Assembly: GCA_022711435.1 (NCBI GenBank)
Contig: JAKLFB010000012.1
Coordinates: 80,234 to 144,233, forward strand
Direction of reading: 5' to 3'
Source: Verrucomicrobiota bacterium
Lineage (GTDB): Bacteria; Verrucomicrobiota; Verrucomicrobiia; Limisphaerales; UBA1319
DNA length: 64,000 nt
This document shows, in pieces, positions 1 through 8,028 of the stretch. The notes under the pieces are model-generated. The model was given only the letters and a program-made list of their open reading frames with translations. It made no database searches and was not told where the DNA came from. Position 1 is the first letter of the stretch. Each line of letters starts with the position of its first letter. The translations under genes were made by a program, and so were the position numbers.

Positions 1-2133
1 GCGCAGTTCACCGCGCGGCTCCTGATGACCTCGCACTACACCCAGCGGGCGTTCAACGACGAGCTGTCCGCCAGGTTCCTCGATCAGTACCTGGACACCC
101 TCGACCCGACGCGGCTGGTGTTCACGAGAGCCGATGTCGAGGAGCTCGAGCCCTTGCGCCACAGGCTCGATGACCTGATCCTTCGAGCCGGCGATACCCG
201 GCCCGCCTACCTGATCTTCAAACGGTTCCTCGAGCGCTACGACCAGATGGTGGCGTTCGCGCTCGAGACGCTCCGGACGAACTCGTTCGCGTTCGATACC
301 GACGAGCAATACCGCTACAACCGGCGCGAGCAGGCGCGGCCGCGTGACCTCGAGGAGAGCCGCCAGCTCTGGCTCCAGCGGATCCGCTACGAGTACCTGC
401 AGGAGAAGCTCAACCAGGAGGTGCGCCTCGACAAGCCGGCGGGAACCAACGCCTTGAGCGGAAGCGGCGAGATCACCAACACCATCGCCCGCCGATACAC
501 GCGCGTGCAGCGGTTCTTCAAGGAATACGAGCAGGAGGACGTGCTCCAGGCCTACTTGAATGCCCTGGCCCACGTCTACGATCCCCAGAGCGATTACATG
601 GGCGCCAGCGCCTTCGAGAACTTCAACATCCACATGAAGCTGTCGCTGTTCGGCATCGGCGCCCAGCTCCGGTCCGAGGACGGCTACTGCAAGATCATGG
701 AGCTGGTCCCGGGCGGCCCGGCCGAGCAGTCCAAACGGCTCAAGCCCAACGACCGCATCATCGCCGTCGCCCAGGCCGACGGCGAGTCCGTCGACGTCGT
801 CGACATGAAGCTCGATCGGGTCGTCCAGCTCATCCGCGGCCCCAAGGGCACCGTGGTCCGCCTCACGATCATCCCCGCCGACGCCGCCGACCCGTCGGTG
901 CGCCGCACCGTGACGCTGGTCCGCGACGAGATCAAGCTCGAGGAGCGCGAGGCCAAAGCCCGGATCGTCGAGCTGCCCGGCACCCCTCCCCTGCGCCTCG
1001 GGATCATCGACCTGCCCTCCTTCTACGCCGAGATGGGCCTCCTGTCGCGCCCCGGCAATCCCAAAAGCACGACCGCCGACGTCAGCCTGCTGATCCGCAA
1101 GCTCGTCCAGGAAAAGGTCAGCGGAGTGATTCTCGACCTGCGCCGCAACGGAGGTGGGTCGCTCGAGGAAGCCATCCGCCTCACCGGCCTGTTTATTCCC
1201 GAGGGCCCCGTCGTCCAGGTCAAGGACCCGGACGGCTCGGTGACCGTGGACGAGGACACCGATCCCTCGATCCTTTACGCGGGGCCGCTGGTGGTGCTCA
1301 CCAGCCGGTTCAGCGCCTCTGCCTCCGAGATCCTCGCCGGCGCCCTCCAGAACTACGGCCGCGCCCTCATCGTCGGCGACAGCTCCACCCACGGCAAAGG
1401 CACCGTCCAGAACCTCATCCAGCTCGAACCGCTCTTCGCCCGGTTCGGGATCGAGCCCGCCGCCAACCCCGGCGCCCTCAAGCTCACCATCCGCAAGTTC
1501 TACCTCCCCAACGGATGGTCCACCCAGCTCCGGGGCGTCGTGCCCGACATCGTCTTTCCTTCGCTCAACAACCATGACGAGATCGGCGAAAGCGCGCTCC
1601 CCAACGCGCTCCCTTGGGACTCGATCCCTCGGGTGCCTTTCCGCGCCATGAACACGGTCCAGCCTTACCGCGAGCGCCTCCAGCAGCGATCGCTCGAGCG
1701 GGTCCACGCCGATCCCGATTTCGCCTACCTGCAGGCCGAAATCCAGCGCCTCGAAAAGGCCCTCTCGGAAAAGAGCGTCTCGATGAACGAGGCTCGCCGC
1801 CGCCAGGAAAAGGCCGAGGCCGATGCCCGCAGCAAGGCCCACAAGGAGGATCTCCGCCGCCGGCCCGCGCCCGAGGAGACGGTCTACGAGATCACTCTCA
1901 AGCAGGCCGATCTGCCGGGACTCCCTCCCCCGCTCAGCCCCACCAACTCCGTCGCCCGCGCGACCGAGGCCGGCGACCCGCTCGATCCCCCCGACCCGGA
2001 CAGCGTCGATCCCGAGGACGCCGTCCCGGATGTCGACGCCGCCCTGCGCGAGGCGCAGCGGATCCTGCGCGACTGGATTCAGATGGACGGGGGCAACAGC
2101 TCGATTGCGGGCCGGCCCGCCAATCGCCGCTGA
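1..2133 (+). CDS. prc: Tail-specific (C-terminal processing) protease, 5' end outside window
   Basis: Periplasmic S41A serine protease of the Prc/Tsp type, which degrades proteins with apolar C-termini. The frame is open to base 1, so the start lies outside the window; the first ATG inside is at 25. Counting from that ATG, a PDZ domain lies at about residues 205-290. The S41 core contains RFSASASEI with the nucleophile Ser near residue 432, followed 26 residues later by the general-base Lys in HGKGTVQ. The Asp of E. coli Tsp between them is Asn here. A charged helical segment and an acidic, proline-rich C-terminal tail follow. It converges with the DUF1080 gene 30 bp downstream across a GC-rich palindromic stretch. 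Family assignment is very secure. Confidence 0.93.
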   Translation, partial: AQFTARLLMTSHYTQRAFNDELSARFLDQYLDTLDPTRLVFTRADVEELEPLRHRLDDLILRAGDTRPAYLIFKRFLERYDQMVAFALETLRTNSFAFDTDEQYRYNRREQARPRDLEESRQLWLQRIRYEYLQEKLNQEVRLDKPAGTNALSGSGEITNTIARRYTRVQRFFKEYEQEDVLQAYLNALAHVYDPQSDYMGASAFENFNIHMKLSLFGIGAQLRSEDGYCKIMELVPGGPAEQSKRLKPNDRIIAVAQADGESVDVVDMKLDRVVQLIRGPKGTVVRLTIIPADAADPSVRRTVTLVRDEIKLEEREAKARIVELPGTPPLRLGIIDLPSFYAEMGLLSRPGNPKSTTADVSLLIRKLVQEKVSGVILDLRRNGGGSLEEAIRLTGLFIPEGPVVQVKDPDGSVTVDEDTDPSILYAGPLVVLTSRFSASASEILAGALQNYGRALIVGDSSTHGKGTVQNLIQLEPLFARFGIEPAANPGALKLTIRKFYLPNGWSTQLRGVVPDIVFPSLNNHDEIGESALPNALPWDSIPRVPFRAMNTVQPYRERLQQRSLERVHADPDFAYLQAEIQRLEKALSEKSVSMNEARRRQEKAEADARSKAHKEDLRRRPAPEETVYEITLKQADLPGLPPPLSPTNSVARATEAGDPLDPPDPDSVDPEDAVPDVDAALREAQRILRDWIQMDGGNSSIAGRPANRR

Positions 2134-2163
2134 TCCCCCGGCGCCGCCGGCGGCCGCCGCACG

Positions 2164-2871
2164 CTACTTGGAGGGTGCGGGCTGGAGTGACCGCCACTGG
2201 ATGTTCCGCACGGCCCCGGTCGTGCGCCACGTGGCAATGCCGAACGGCCGGCACGGCTCCACCTCGAACCGGATCGAGACCTCGTGCTCGGCCAGCTCCT
2301 GGTCCACCACCTGCTCGTCATCGATCCACGCCTGGATCCGCTCCGCGGTGACCCGGAGGCGGATCAAATACCATTGCTTGTCCTTGAAAGAGTGGTAGGT
2401 CGTGGTGTTGTTGTTGGCGGCGTCGTAGCCGTCGATGCTCGAAAGGCCCACCACCCCGCCGCCCCACCCGCCCACGACCAGGCTGCACGGATCCTTCTTC
2501 ACCGGAAACGTCAGCGCGCAGAAGAAATCCGATCCGTCCACCCGCATCGCTTCGAGGGCGACCTCGTAATCGATCCGCAGCGGCTCGTTGGTCCAGGTGA
2601 TCCCCGTCATGTCGTTGCCCATGTTCATCACGATCCGCCCGCCCTCGACCGCGACCTCGCCGCTCCCGGCGAAATCGCTCGCCTTCCATCCTTTCAGGGT
2701 CTTGCCGTCAAAAAGGTTGGTCCAGCCCAGCGCGGTGAGGAGGGGCGGCTCCGGCGCCTTCCGCTTCTCCGCGGCGCCGCAGTGCGGCGCGATGAATAGG
2801 GCCAGGAAGACGGCGATCAGGGCGGATGTGGCTGCGGCGTTAGCGCGTCTGTGATTCATGTTCGATTGCAT
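2164..2871 (-). CDS. Secreted DUF1080 (3-keto-disaccharide hydrolase-like) protein
   Basis: Exported concanavalin-A-like domain protein of 235 aa. An N-terminal signal peptide (ATSALIAVFLALFIAPHCGA) ends near residue 33. The DUF1080 hallmark LFDGKTLKGWKASDF follows at about 52-67, with the sandwich running to the C-terminus (WYLIRLRVTAERI, IDDEQVVD). DUF1080 domains are abundant in Verrucomicrobiota and Planctomycetota, and some characterised members hydrolyse 3-keto-glycosides. The exact substrate here is unknown. ATG at 2871 is chosen; a second ATG four codons later (MNHRR) is equally possible. The gene is monocistronic and convergent with the upstream protease. Confidence 0.82.
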   Translation of the reverse strand: MQSNMNHRRANAAATSALIAVFLALFIAPHCGAAEKRKAPEPPLLTALGWTNLFDGKTLKGWKASDFAGSGEVAVEGGRIVMNMGNDMTGITWTNEPLRIDYEVALEAMRVDGSDFFCALTFPVKKDPCSLVVGGWGGGVVGLSSIDGYDAANNNTTTYHSFKDKQWYLIRLRVTAERIQAWIDDEQVVDQELAEHEVSIRFEVEPCRPFGIATWRTTGAVRNIQWRSLQPAPSK

Positions 2872-3081
2872 AAGACGATATCGAGCTCGAGTTCATTCAA
2901 CAGGATGTCTTACGCCTTGCGACCTTACCCGGGCGCGCATGGATTGTCGATGATCGAATGCTCGAGAACGGATTTGGATCCGCGCAGAAGACCATTGAAA
3001 GAGACGGAACGCGGGGTGAAGGTCGCACTGCTATGAGCTCGACAGACGTTTGAGCCAAACGACAGAGAACGCTTTCAGCGG

Positions 3082-3924
3082 ATGGTTGGCCGGCGGATTC
3101 AGTTCGCTCGGGACGAACTTGGCTTGAGCCAGGAGGAATTGTCCAAGCAACTGGGATTTCCCGCGCGTCAGACTCGAAACGCGTTGGTGCCGCAACTGCC
3201 GTTAACGCTGCGAAGTTCGTTCGAAGAGGCCGCTGCCGCCGCCACGCGCCTGGCCAAAGAGTGGAAGTTGGGCAAAATCCCGTCCCGCGCATTATTATCA
3301 GCGGCTGAGGAACGTTTGAGCGTGCTGGTGCTGATGGTGGACGCGCCCGCGGAAATCTCGGGCGCCGCGTTACATCTGCCAGAATTCGACACCATCTTGA
3401 TCAACCGCAAGGAATCGATTGGCCGGCGGAACTACGATCTCGGGCATGAATTGTTCCACCTGTTGACTTGGCACAGCATGCCCCCGGAACGGGTGGACGT
3501 GGAAGATGGCAAAAAGAAGAAGCGCGTCGAGCATCTGGCCGAAGCATTCACCTCGGCCTTGCTGATGCCCGCGGAAAGCGTGCAGGCGGTTTGGGAGAAC
3601 CGAAAGGACACGGCTCTTCAGGGCTGGCTCAAGGAGATTGCTGGGGCGTTCGGCGTTTCCGGCAGGGCGTTGTTCTGGCGGCTCGTGAATCTCGGTTACC
3701 TGAGCAAGGCAGATCTGTTGGAGATCAACCTCGATGGACTGGCTCCTGACGAGGATGAGGCCAAGCCCAAGCTTTACTCGCCTCGCTTTGTGGATTGTCT
3801 GTATCAGGGCCTCGACAAGGGATTGCTTTCCGTTCGGAGAGCGGCTGGGCTGCTTGATTGCACCATCGAGGATTTGGAGGATTTGTTCCGGGATTACGGC
3901 TTGGAGCCGCCGTTCGACCTGTAA
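3082..3924 (+). CDS. XRE-ImmA/IrrE metalloprotease regulator with an internal deletion
   Basis: The protein is 280 aa. The N-terminus (RIQFARDELGLSQEELSKQ) is the start of an XRE helix-turn-helix. The C-terminal two thirds is an ImmA/IrrE (DUF955) zinc peptidase with the HExxH motif in GHELFHLLTW at about residues 126-135. Such proteins usually cleave or regulate a repressor, often in toxin-antitoxin or prophage modules. Family members I know run about 370-390 aa. Here the HTH breaks off after LGFPARQT and resumes at PLTLRSSFEEA, so roughly 90-100 residues (second half of the HTH and the linker) are missing in frame. The frame is open upstream without a better start. DNA binding is probably lost. 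No antitoxin or toxin partner is adjacent. Confidence 0.75.
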   Translation: MVGRRIQFARDELGLSQEELSKQLGFPARQTRNALVPQLPLTLRSSFEEAAAAATRLAKEWKLGKIPSRALLSAAEERLSVLVLMVDAPAEISGAALHLPEFDTILINRKESIGRRNYDLGHELFHLLTWHSMPPERVDVEDGKKKKRVEHLAEAFTSALLMPAESVQAVWENRKDTALQGWLKEIAGAFGVSGRALFWRLVNLGYLSKADLLEINLDGLAPDEDEAKPKLYSPRFVDCLYQGLDKGLLSVRRAAGLLDCTIEDLEDLFRDYGLEPPFDL

Positions 3925-4158
3925 CCCGAGATGAACGGACCTTCTCGTAAGGGACCCGCGAAGTGCAAGGCTTGATCCGGGAGAAAGGGACATGCTTGCC
4001 TTCGCCTTGAGTCAACAAGGAGCTTGGCTCCTCTGCGCCCCCGACAAAGCAGCGATTCTGTCGGCGCACCGGCTGAGCTTTTTGGATCGGGTCGTCGCGC
4101 TCGAGGAAATGGCCCTGGCTGGCTGGTGTTGACGTTCTGGGGGCATCTCCTCCATCGG

Positions 4159-4238
4159 CCATGGAGGAGAGGGAGAAGACAAACTGGGGACGATCGCCCA
4201 ACTGCAACCAGACGCACGAAGCGGCGAAAAATTCTGTC
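4159..4238. repeat. Dispersed ~80-bp repeat, copy A
   Basis: The intergenic stretch 3925-4308 holds no gene. It contains a sequence beginning CCATGGAGG with the core GACGATCGCCCAACTG that recurs at 63085-63166 with about 80% identity. Both copies lie a short distance upstream of a start codon. It is probably part of a genome-wide non-coding repeat family; function unknown. Confidence 0.7.
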
Positions 4239-4273
4239 CTGCACCGCCGTCGTGCCCCTGGCGGATTTGCGGA

Positions 4274-4303
4274 TTGAACGGTCCCGAGGTTCCATGCTCT
4301 AAT
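4274..4303 (+). promoter_or_regulatory. Candidate promoter of the TlpA-like gene, leaderless geometry
   Basis: TTGAAC (4274-4279), an 18-bp spacer and TCTAAT (4298-4303, five of six matches to TATAAT) stand five bases before the ATG at 4309. Transcription would start at or next to the A of the ATG. No Shine-Dalgarno sequence is visible. Judged only by eye. Confidence 0.45.
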
Positions 4304-4308
4304 CCACC

Positions 4309-5568
4309 ATGACCGTCAAACGGATCGTGATCGCCGGGGCCGCCCTGCTGGCCGCCCTGCAAATTGTCTCCACGTCGAACCAGGGGCGCGCGGCCGATCT
4401 GGGCAGCCCGGCCCCGGCCCTCGACATCGCCCAGTGGATCAAGGGCGGCCCTGTCGCCCTGGCCGATGGCAAAGGCAAAAAGGTCTATGTGGTCGAGTTC
4501 TGGGCCACCTGGTGCCCCCCCTGCCGCACCAGCATCCCCCACCTGACCAGCCTCCAGAAGAAGTTCAAGGACAAGGGCATCGAGTTCATCAGCATCAGCG
4601 ACGAACAGACCGCCGTCGTCCGCAAGTTCGTCGATAAGATGGGCGATCAGATGGAATACACCGTGGCGGTCGACAACGAGCGCAAGACCGCCTCCGGCTA
4701 CATGAAAGCTTTCGGTATCGACGGCATCCCCCACGCCTTTGTCGTCGACCGCTCCGGCCGGATCGTCTGGCACGGCCACCCCATGGCCGATCTCGAGGAA
4801 ACCCTCCAGCAGATCATCGACGGCAAATATGACATGGCCGCCGCGCAAAAGCGGGCCGGGGCCCGCCAGAAGATCGAGACCTTCTTCGAGCTGGTGATGG
4901 AAGGCGGCGACGAGGCCAGGATCGAGTCGCTGGGCAAGGAGCTCGAGGCCCTCGATGCCGAGGTTGGCGGCATCCTCGAAGGCGGCCGCCATTTCCGCGC
5001 CGCCGATGCTCGCCAGCACGCCCAGTTCAGCCAGGCCCTGCGCAAGTGGCAAATGGCGCTCTTCTCCGGCCAGGACGATGCTGCCGCCGATGAGCTGGCG
5101 AAGAAGGCCGAATCGCTCGCCCCTGCCGGGGTCGATTTTCCGGAGATCAAGGGGATGCTTCTGACCCAGCGGCTCTTCTCTCGATACCTCGAGGCCGTGG
5201 GCGAGAAGGGCGACGCCGCCCAGGCCGCCGACCTCGGCCGCCAGCTCTCCAAAGCCGAGATCAAGAATCCCACTCTCCTGAATCAGTTCGCCTGGACGAT
5301 CCTCACCGGCGAGCAGGTGAAAAAGCGCGACCCCAGCCTCGCCGCCCAGCTGGCCAAAACCGCCTACGACCTCAGCGAAGGCAAGAACTCATCCATCGCG
5401 GACACCTATGCCCGCGCCCTGTTCGACACCGGCAAGGTCGCCGAGGCGGTCCGGCTCCAGCAAAAGGCGATCGATCTCTGCGAGGACGCCGGCGAGAAGG
5501 CCGAGCTCGAGTCCACGCTCAAGCGCTACCAGGCCGCGCTCCCAACCGCCACTCCATCGAATCGTTAG
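4309..5568 (+). CDS. Exported TlpA-like thioredoxin with helical-repeat C-terminus
   Basis: The protein is 419 aa. A signal peptide (residues 1-28, RIVIAGAALLAALQIVSTS) leads into a TlpA/AhpC-TSA fold whose active site FWATWCPPCRTS lies near residues 64-75. A cis-Pro region follows (GIDGIPHAFVVD, near 140). Such proteins act as thiol-disulfide reductases or cytochrome c maturation helpers in the periplasm. Residues about 185-419 are alpha-helical, Ala/Glu-rich and TPR-like (LLNQFAWTIL, ADTYARALFDTGKVAEAVRL), a common fusion in Verrucomicrobiota. Its TAG stop overlaps the stop codon of the convergent gene at 5565-5568. Electron donor and substrate cannot be inferred. Confidence 0.85.
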   Translation: MTVKRIVIAGAALLAALQIVSTSNQGRAADLGSPAPALDIAQWIKGGPVALADGKGKKVYVVEFWATWCPPCRTSIPHLTSLQKKFKDKGIEFISISDEQTAVVRKFVDKMGDQMEYTVAVDNERKTASGYMKAFGIDGIPHAFVVDRSGRIVWHGHPMADLEETLQQIIDGKYDMAAAQKRAGARQKIETFFELVMEGGDEARIESLGKELEALDAEVGGILEGGRHFRAADARQHAQFSQALRKWQMALFSGQDDAAADELAKKAESLAPAGVDFPEIKGMLLTQRLFSRYLEAVGEKGDAAQAADLGRQLSKAEIKNPTLLNQFAWTILTGEQVKKRDPSLAAQLAKTAYDLSEGKNSSIADTYARALFDTGKVAEAVRLQQKAIDLCEDAGEKAELESTLKRYQAALPTATPSNR

Positions 5569-6077
5569 CCGGAGCGCGTCCGGTCGTAGTTGCGCAGGGT
5601 CCGAACCCGCCGGATGAGCCAGTCCCGGCCGGACCGCACGAGGTCGATGCGCACGTCCTGAGCCACGGCATTCGGATCGCCATCGACCTCCCCCAGCACG
5701 GTCAGCTCCGCATGGGCGCTGCTTTGGTCCGGACCCACGGTGACCCGGATGCCGCGGAACTCGACGCGGCATTCATTCACCAGCCCCCGTGCGCTGAGGT
5801 AGAGCTCGAATAGCTGGTCGCGGCCCTGGATCTCGCGGAACTCGGACGGGACCCCCGCAAGCATGACGCCGACGTCCGGCGCGAACAGCCCCTGGAATTT
5901 CCTCGCCGCTCCCAGGCGCGCGAGCGGCGCCTCGTTGGGTGGCACCCGGAGCGATCCGGCCAGCTCGGCCAGGGCCCGCCGAATCCGGGTCTCCTCGCTC
6001 GTGAAATACCGGACGCCAATCCCCGCGCACACCGCAAGGATCGCCATCCCCAGCAGGAGTTGAATCGCGCGTCTCAA
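5565..6077 (-). CDS. Membrane-anchored NTF2/SnoaL-like small protein
   Basis: About 170 aa. A TTG start at 6077 overlaps the TGA of the signal peptidase gene by four bases (TTGA), which implies translational coupling; a longer in-frame extension upstream would lie inside lepB and is rejected. An N-terminal hydrophobic segment (AIQLLLGMAILAVCAGIGV) is followed by a domain resembling the NTF2-like fold (EETRIRRALAELAGSL at the front, AELTVLGEVDGDP and DWLIRRVRTL at the end). No catalytic motif is recognised. Being cotranscribed with lepB, it may be an envelope protein of unknown role. Confidence 0.65.
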   Translation of the reverse strand: MRRAIQLLLGMAILAVCAGIGVRYFTSEETRIRRALAELAGSLRVPPNEAPLARLGAARKFQGLFAPDVGVMLAGVPSEFREIQGRDQLFELYLSARGLVNECRVEFRGIRVTVGPDQSSAHAELTVLGEVDGDPNAVAQDVRIDLVRSGRDWLIRRVRTLRNYDRTRSG

Positions 6078-6598
6078 AACACGACCTTTCCCACGATCTG
6101 CCGCAGCTCGAACGGCCCGTACACGTGGTCCCACTGGTTCATCTCGCGGTTGTCGCCCAGCGCGAAACACTGGGTCGGGCCGAGCTGCATCTCGGGAAGA
6201 TGCCACGGCGCCCGCGGGTTCTTGACATAGGACTCGTCGATCGCCTCGCCGTTAATGAACACCGTGCCGCGCCGGATCGCGATCCGCTCGCCGGGAAGGC
6301 CGACCACGCGCTTGAGCAGGACCAGGGCCGAATCCGGATACCGGATCGCCACCACGTCCCCCCGCCGCGGCCCGTGCCTCGAGTAGGACCAGGTGTTGAC
6401 CAGGTTAATGGCGCCGTCGCGGTAGCTCGGAACCATGCTGGTGCCCCGCACGCGGATGGGGATCAGAACGCCCGTAAACAGAAACAGGCTAGCCGCCACC
6501 ACCACGGCCAGGCGCACCAGAGTCCATCGGGGCCGGCGTCCGATGATCAAACGCCTCCAAAAAGAATCCTGGACTTGCCGCTCGCTGGCCGTCTCCAT
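6074..6598 (-). CDS. lepB: Signal peptidase I
   Basis: Type I leader peptidase (S26A), 174 aa, which releases Sec/Tat-exported proteins at the outer face of the inner membrane. A single N-terminal membrane segment (LVRLAVVVAASLFLFTGVLI) precedes the catalytic Ser box RGTSMVPSY (near residue 55) and the Lys box VLLKRVVGLPGE (near 95). The GDNREMNQWDHVYGPF box lies near the C-terminus. The length fits short bacterial LepB proteins with one transmembrane helix. It is the first gene of a two-gene operon with the NTF2-like gene and is divergent from kamA. Confidence 0.9.
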   Translation of the reverse strand: METASERQVQDSFWRRLIIGRRPRWTLVRLAVVVAASLFLFTGVLIPIRVRGTSMVPSYRDGAINLVNTWSYSRHGPRRGDVVAIRYPDSALVLLKRVVGLPGERIAIRRGTVFINGEAIDESYVKNPRAPWHLPEMQLGPTQCFALGDNREMNQWDHVYGPFELRQIVGKVVF

Positions 6599-6673
6599 AT
6601 GCCGCGCCTTTTTTGTCGATCCACCCCGATTGAAGCATCAATCGGCCGTTCTGGCAAATCGCAGGTGGTCGGC

Positions 6674-6701
6674 TTGACAGGTTCGAGACCGCACCTATAG
6701 T
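6674..6701 (+). promoter_or_regulatory. Sigma70-type promoter of kamA, near-leaderless
   Basis: A perfect TTGACA (6674-6679), 16-bp spacer and TATAGT (6696-6701, five of six) precede the ATG at 6710 by eight bases. The expected transcription start is within about 0-3 bases of the ATG. No Shine-Dalgarno sequence is present, consistent with leaderless translation. Confidence 0.6.
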
Positions 6702-6709
6702 GCGTTCAA

Positions 6710-7969
6710 ATGCAGGAACACGACGAACCTGGCGGAGGATCGCCGGACATCGGCTCCCGCCGCCTGGCCTCGCTGAAGCAATTCCAACCCGCCAGCCGGA
6801 GCATCTGGGCTCGAGTCGACGAGTCAGACTGGAACGACTGGCGGTGGCAGCTCAAGCATCGGATCGCCACGCTCGATCAGCTCGAGGCGCTACTGCCCGC
6901 CCTGACCCCCTCGGAGCGCGAAGGCACCCGCCTGGCCAGCCGCAAGCTCTCCCTGGCCATTACGCCCTATTTCTCCGGCCTGATCGATCCTGCCGATCCC
7001 GATTGCCCGATCCGATGCCAGGTCGTCCCGCGCCTCCCCGAGAACGACCGCTCTCCGTGGGAGATGGCCGATCCCTGCGGCGAGGAGGGCCAGTCGCCCG
7101 TCCCCGGACTGGTGCACCGCTACCCGGATCGGGTGCTCCTCCTGGCCACCGACCGCTGCGCCGCCTACTGCCGCTTCTGCACCCGATCCCGGCTCGTCAG
7201 CAACGCCGCCGGCTACGATTTCCACCCCGCCCTCGACCGCCAGATCGATTATGTCCGGCGCCACCCCGAGGTCCGCGACGTCCTCGTCAGCGGCGGCGAT
7301 CCCCTCCTCTTGAGCGATGACAAGCTCGACGGCCTCCTGGGCGAACTGCGCGCCATCCCCCATGTCGAGCTCCTGCGGATCGGCACGCGGATGCCCATCT
7401 TCCTCCCCGCGCGGATCACGCCCGAGCTCTGCGCGCGCCTGCGCCGGCATCACCCGCTCTTCATCAGCGTCCATGCCAACCACCCGCGCGAGCTGAGCCT
7501 CGAGGCCCGCCAGGCCCTCGGCAGGCTGGCCGACGCCGGCATCCCCCTCGGCAGCCAGACTGTCCTCCTGCGGCATGTCAATGATCACCCCGCCGTCATG
7601 CGCGCCCTGATGCACAAGCTCCTCGCGTGCCGGGTCCGGCCCTACTACCTCTACCAGTGCGACCTCATCGCCGGCTCGGCCCACTTCCGGACCAGCGTGC
7701 GGCGGGGCCTCGAGATTATGGACAGCTTGCGCGGCCACACCACCGGCTACGCCGTCCCCCGCTACGTCATCGACGCCCCCGGCGGCGGCGGCAAGGTTCC
7801 CATCCACCCCCCCTACATCCTGAGCCACAACGCCGATCGAGTGGTGTTCCGCAACCATGAAGGCCGCGTCTTCGAATACCCGGAAACGCCCGACGATCCC
7901 GCCGGCGACCGCCGCCTTTCCATCACTCCCCCCCTCTCCCCCGCCCGCAGCCGGTGGGAGGAGAGCTAG
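6710..7969 (+). CDS. kamA: KamA-family radical SAM L-lysine 2,3-aminomutase
   Basis: Radical SAM and PLP enzyme, 419 aa, of the family that interconverts L-lysine and L-beta-lysine. The cluster-binding CxxxCxxC is in DRCAAYCRFCTRSR at about residues 147-160. The SAM-binding GGE-like segment is SGGDPLLLS near 195. The PLP lysine lies in APGGGGKVPIHPPYIL near 360. The length fits true KamA (about 415-440 aa) rather than the shorter EpmB (about 340 aa), which modifies elongation factor P. No EF-P lysylation partner or lysine fermentation genes are nearby, so the product may serve as a compatible solute or building block. The promoter is immediately upstream. Confidence 0.85.
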   Translation: MQEHDEPGGGSPDIGSRRLASLKQFQPASRSIWARVDESDWNDWRWQLKHRIATLDQLEALLPALTPSEREGTRLASRKLSLAITPYFSGLIDPADPDCPIRCQVVPRLPENDRSPWEMADPCGEEGQSPVPGLVHRYPDRVLLLATDRCAAYCRFCTRSRLVSNAAGYDFHPALDRQIDYVRRHPEVRDVLVSGGDPLLLSDDKLDGLLGELRAIPHVELLRIGTRMPIFLPARITPELCARLRRHHPLFISVHANHPRELSLEARQALGRLADAGIPLGSQTVLLRHVNDHPAVMRALMHKLLACRVRPYYLYQCDLIAGSAHFRTSVRRGLEIMDSLRGHTTGYAVPRYVIDAPGGGGKVPIHPPYILSHNADRVVFRNHEGRVFEYPETPDDPAGDRRLSITPPLSPARSRWEES

Positions 7970-7990
7970 ACACAACGCCATTATAGTCAC

Positions 7991-8010
7991 GCCGCGTGAG
8001 GGCACGCGGC
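7991..8010. terminator. Hairpin between convergent kamA and S46 peptidase genes
   Basis: A perfect 8-bp stem GCCGCGTG/CACGCGGC with the loop AGGG sits 21 bp after the kamA stop and 18 bp before the end of the opposing gene. There is no T-run on either side, so it is a possible bidirectional hairpin rather than a classic intrinsic terminator. Confidence 0.4.
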
Positions 8011-8028
8011 CCGCGAGCCGCCAGCCTG

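Noticed and set aside
2851..3036. 61-codon forward frame before the XRE-ImmA gene
   Set aside because: No ribosome-binding site, no recognisable motif, and it overlaps the start region of the DUF1080 gene.
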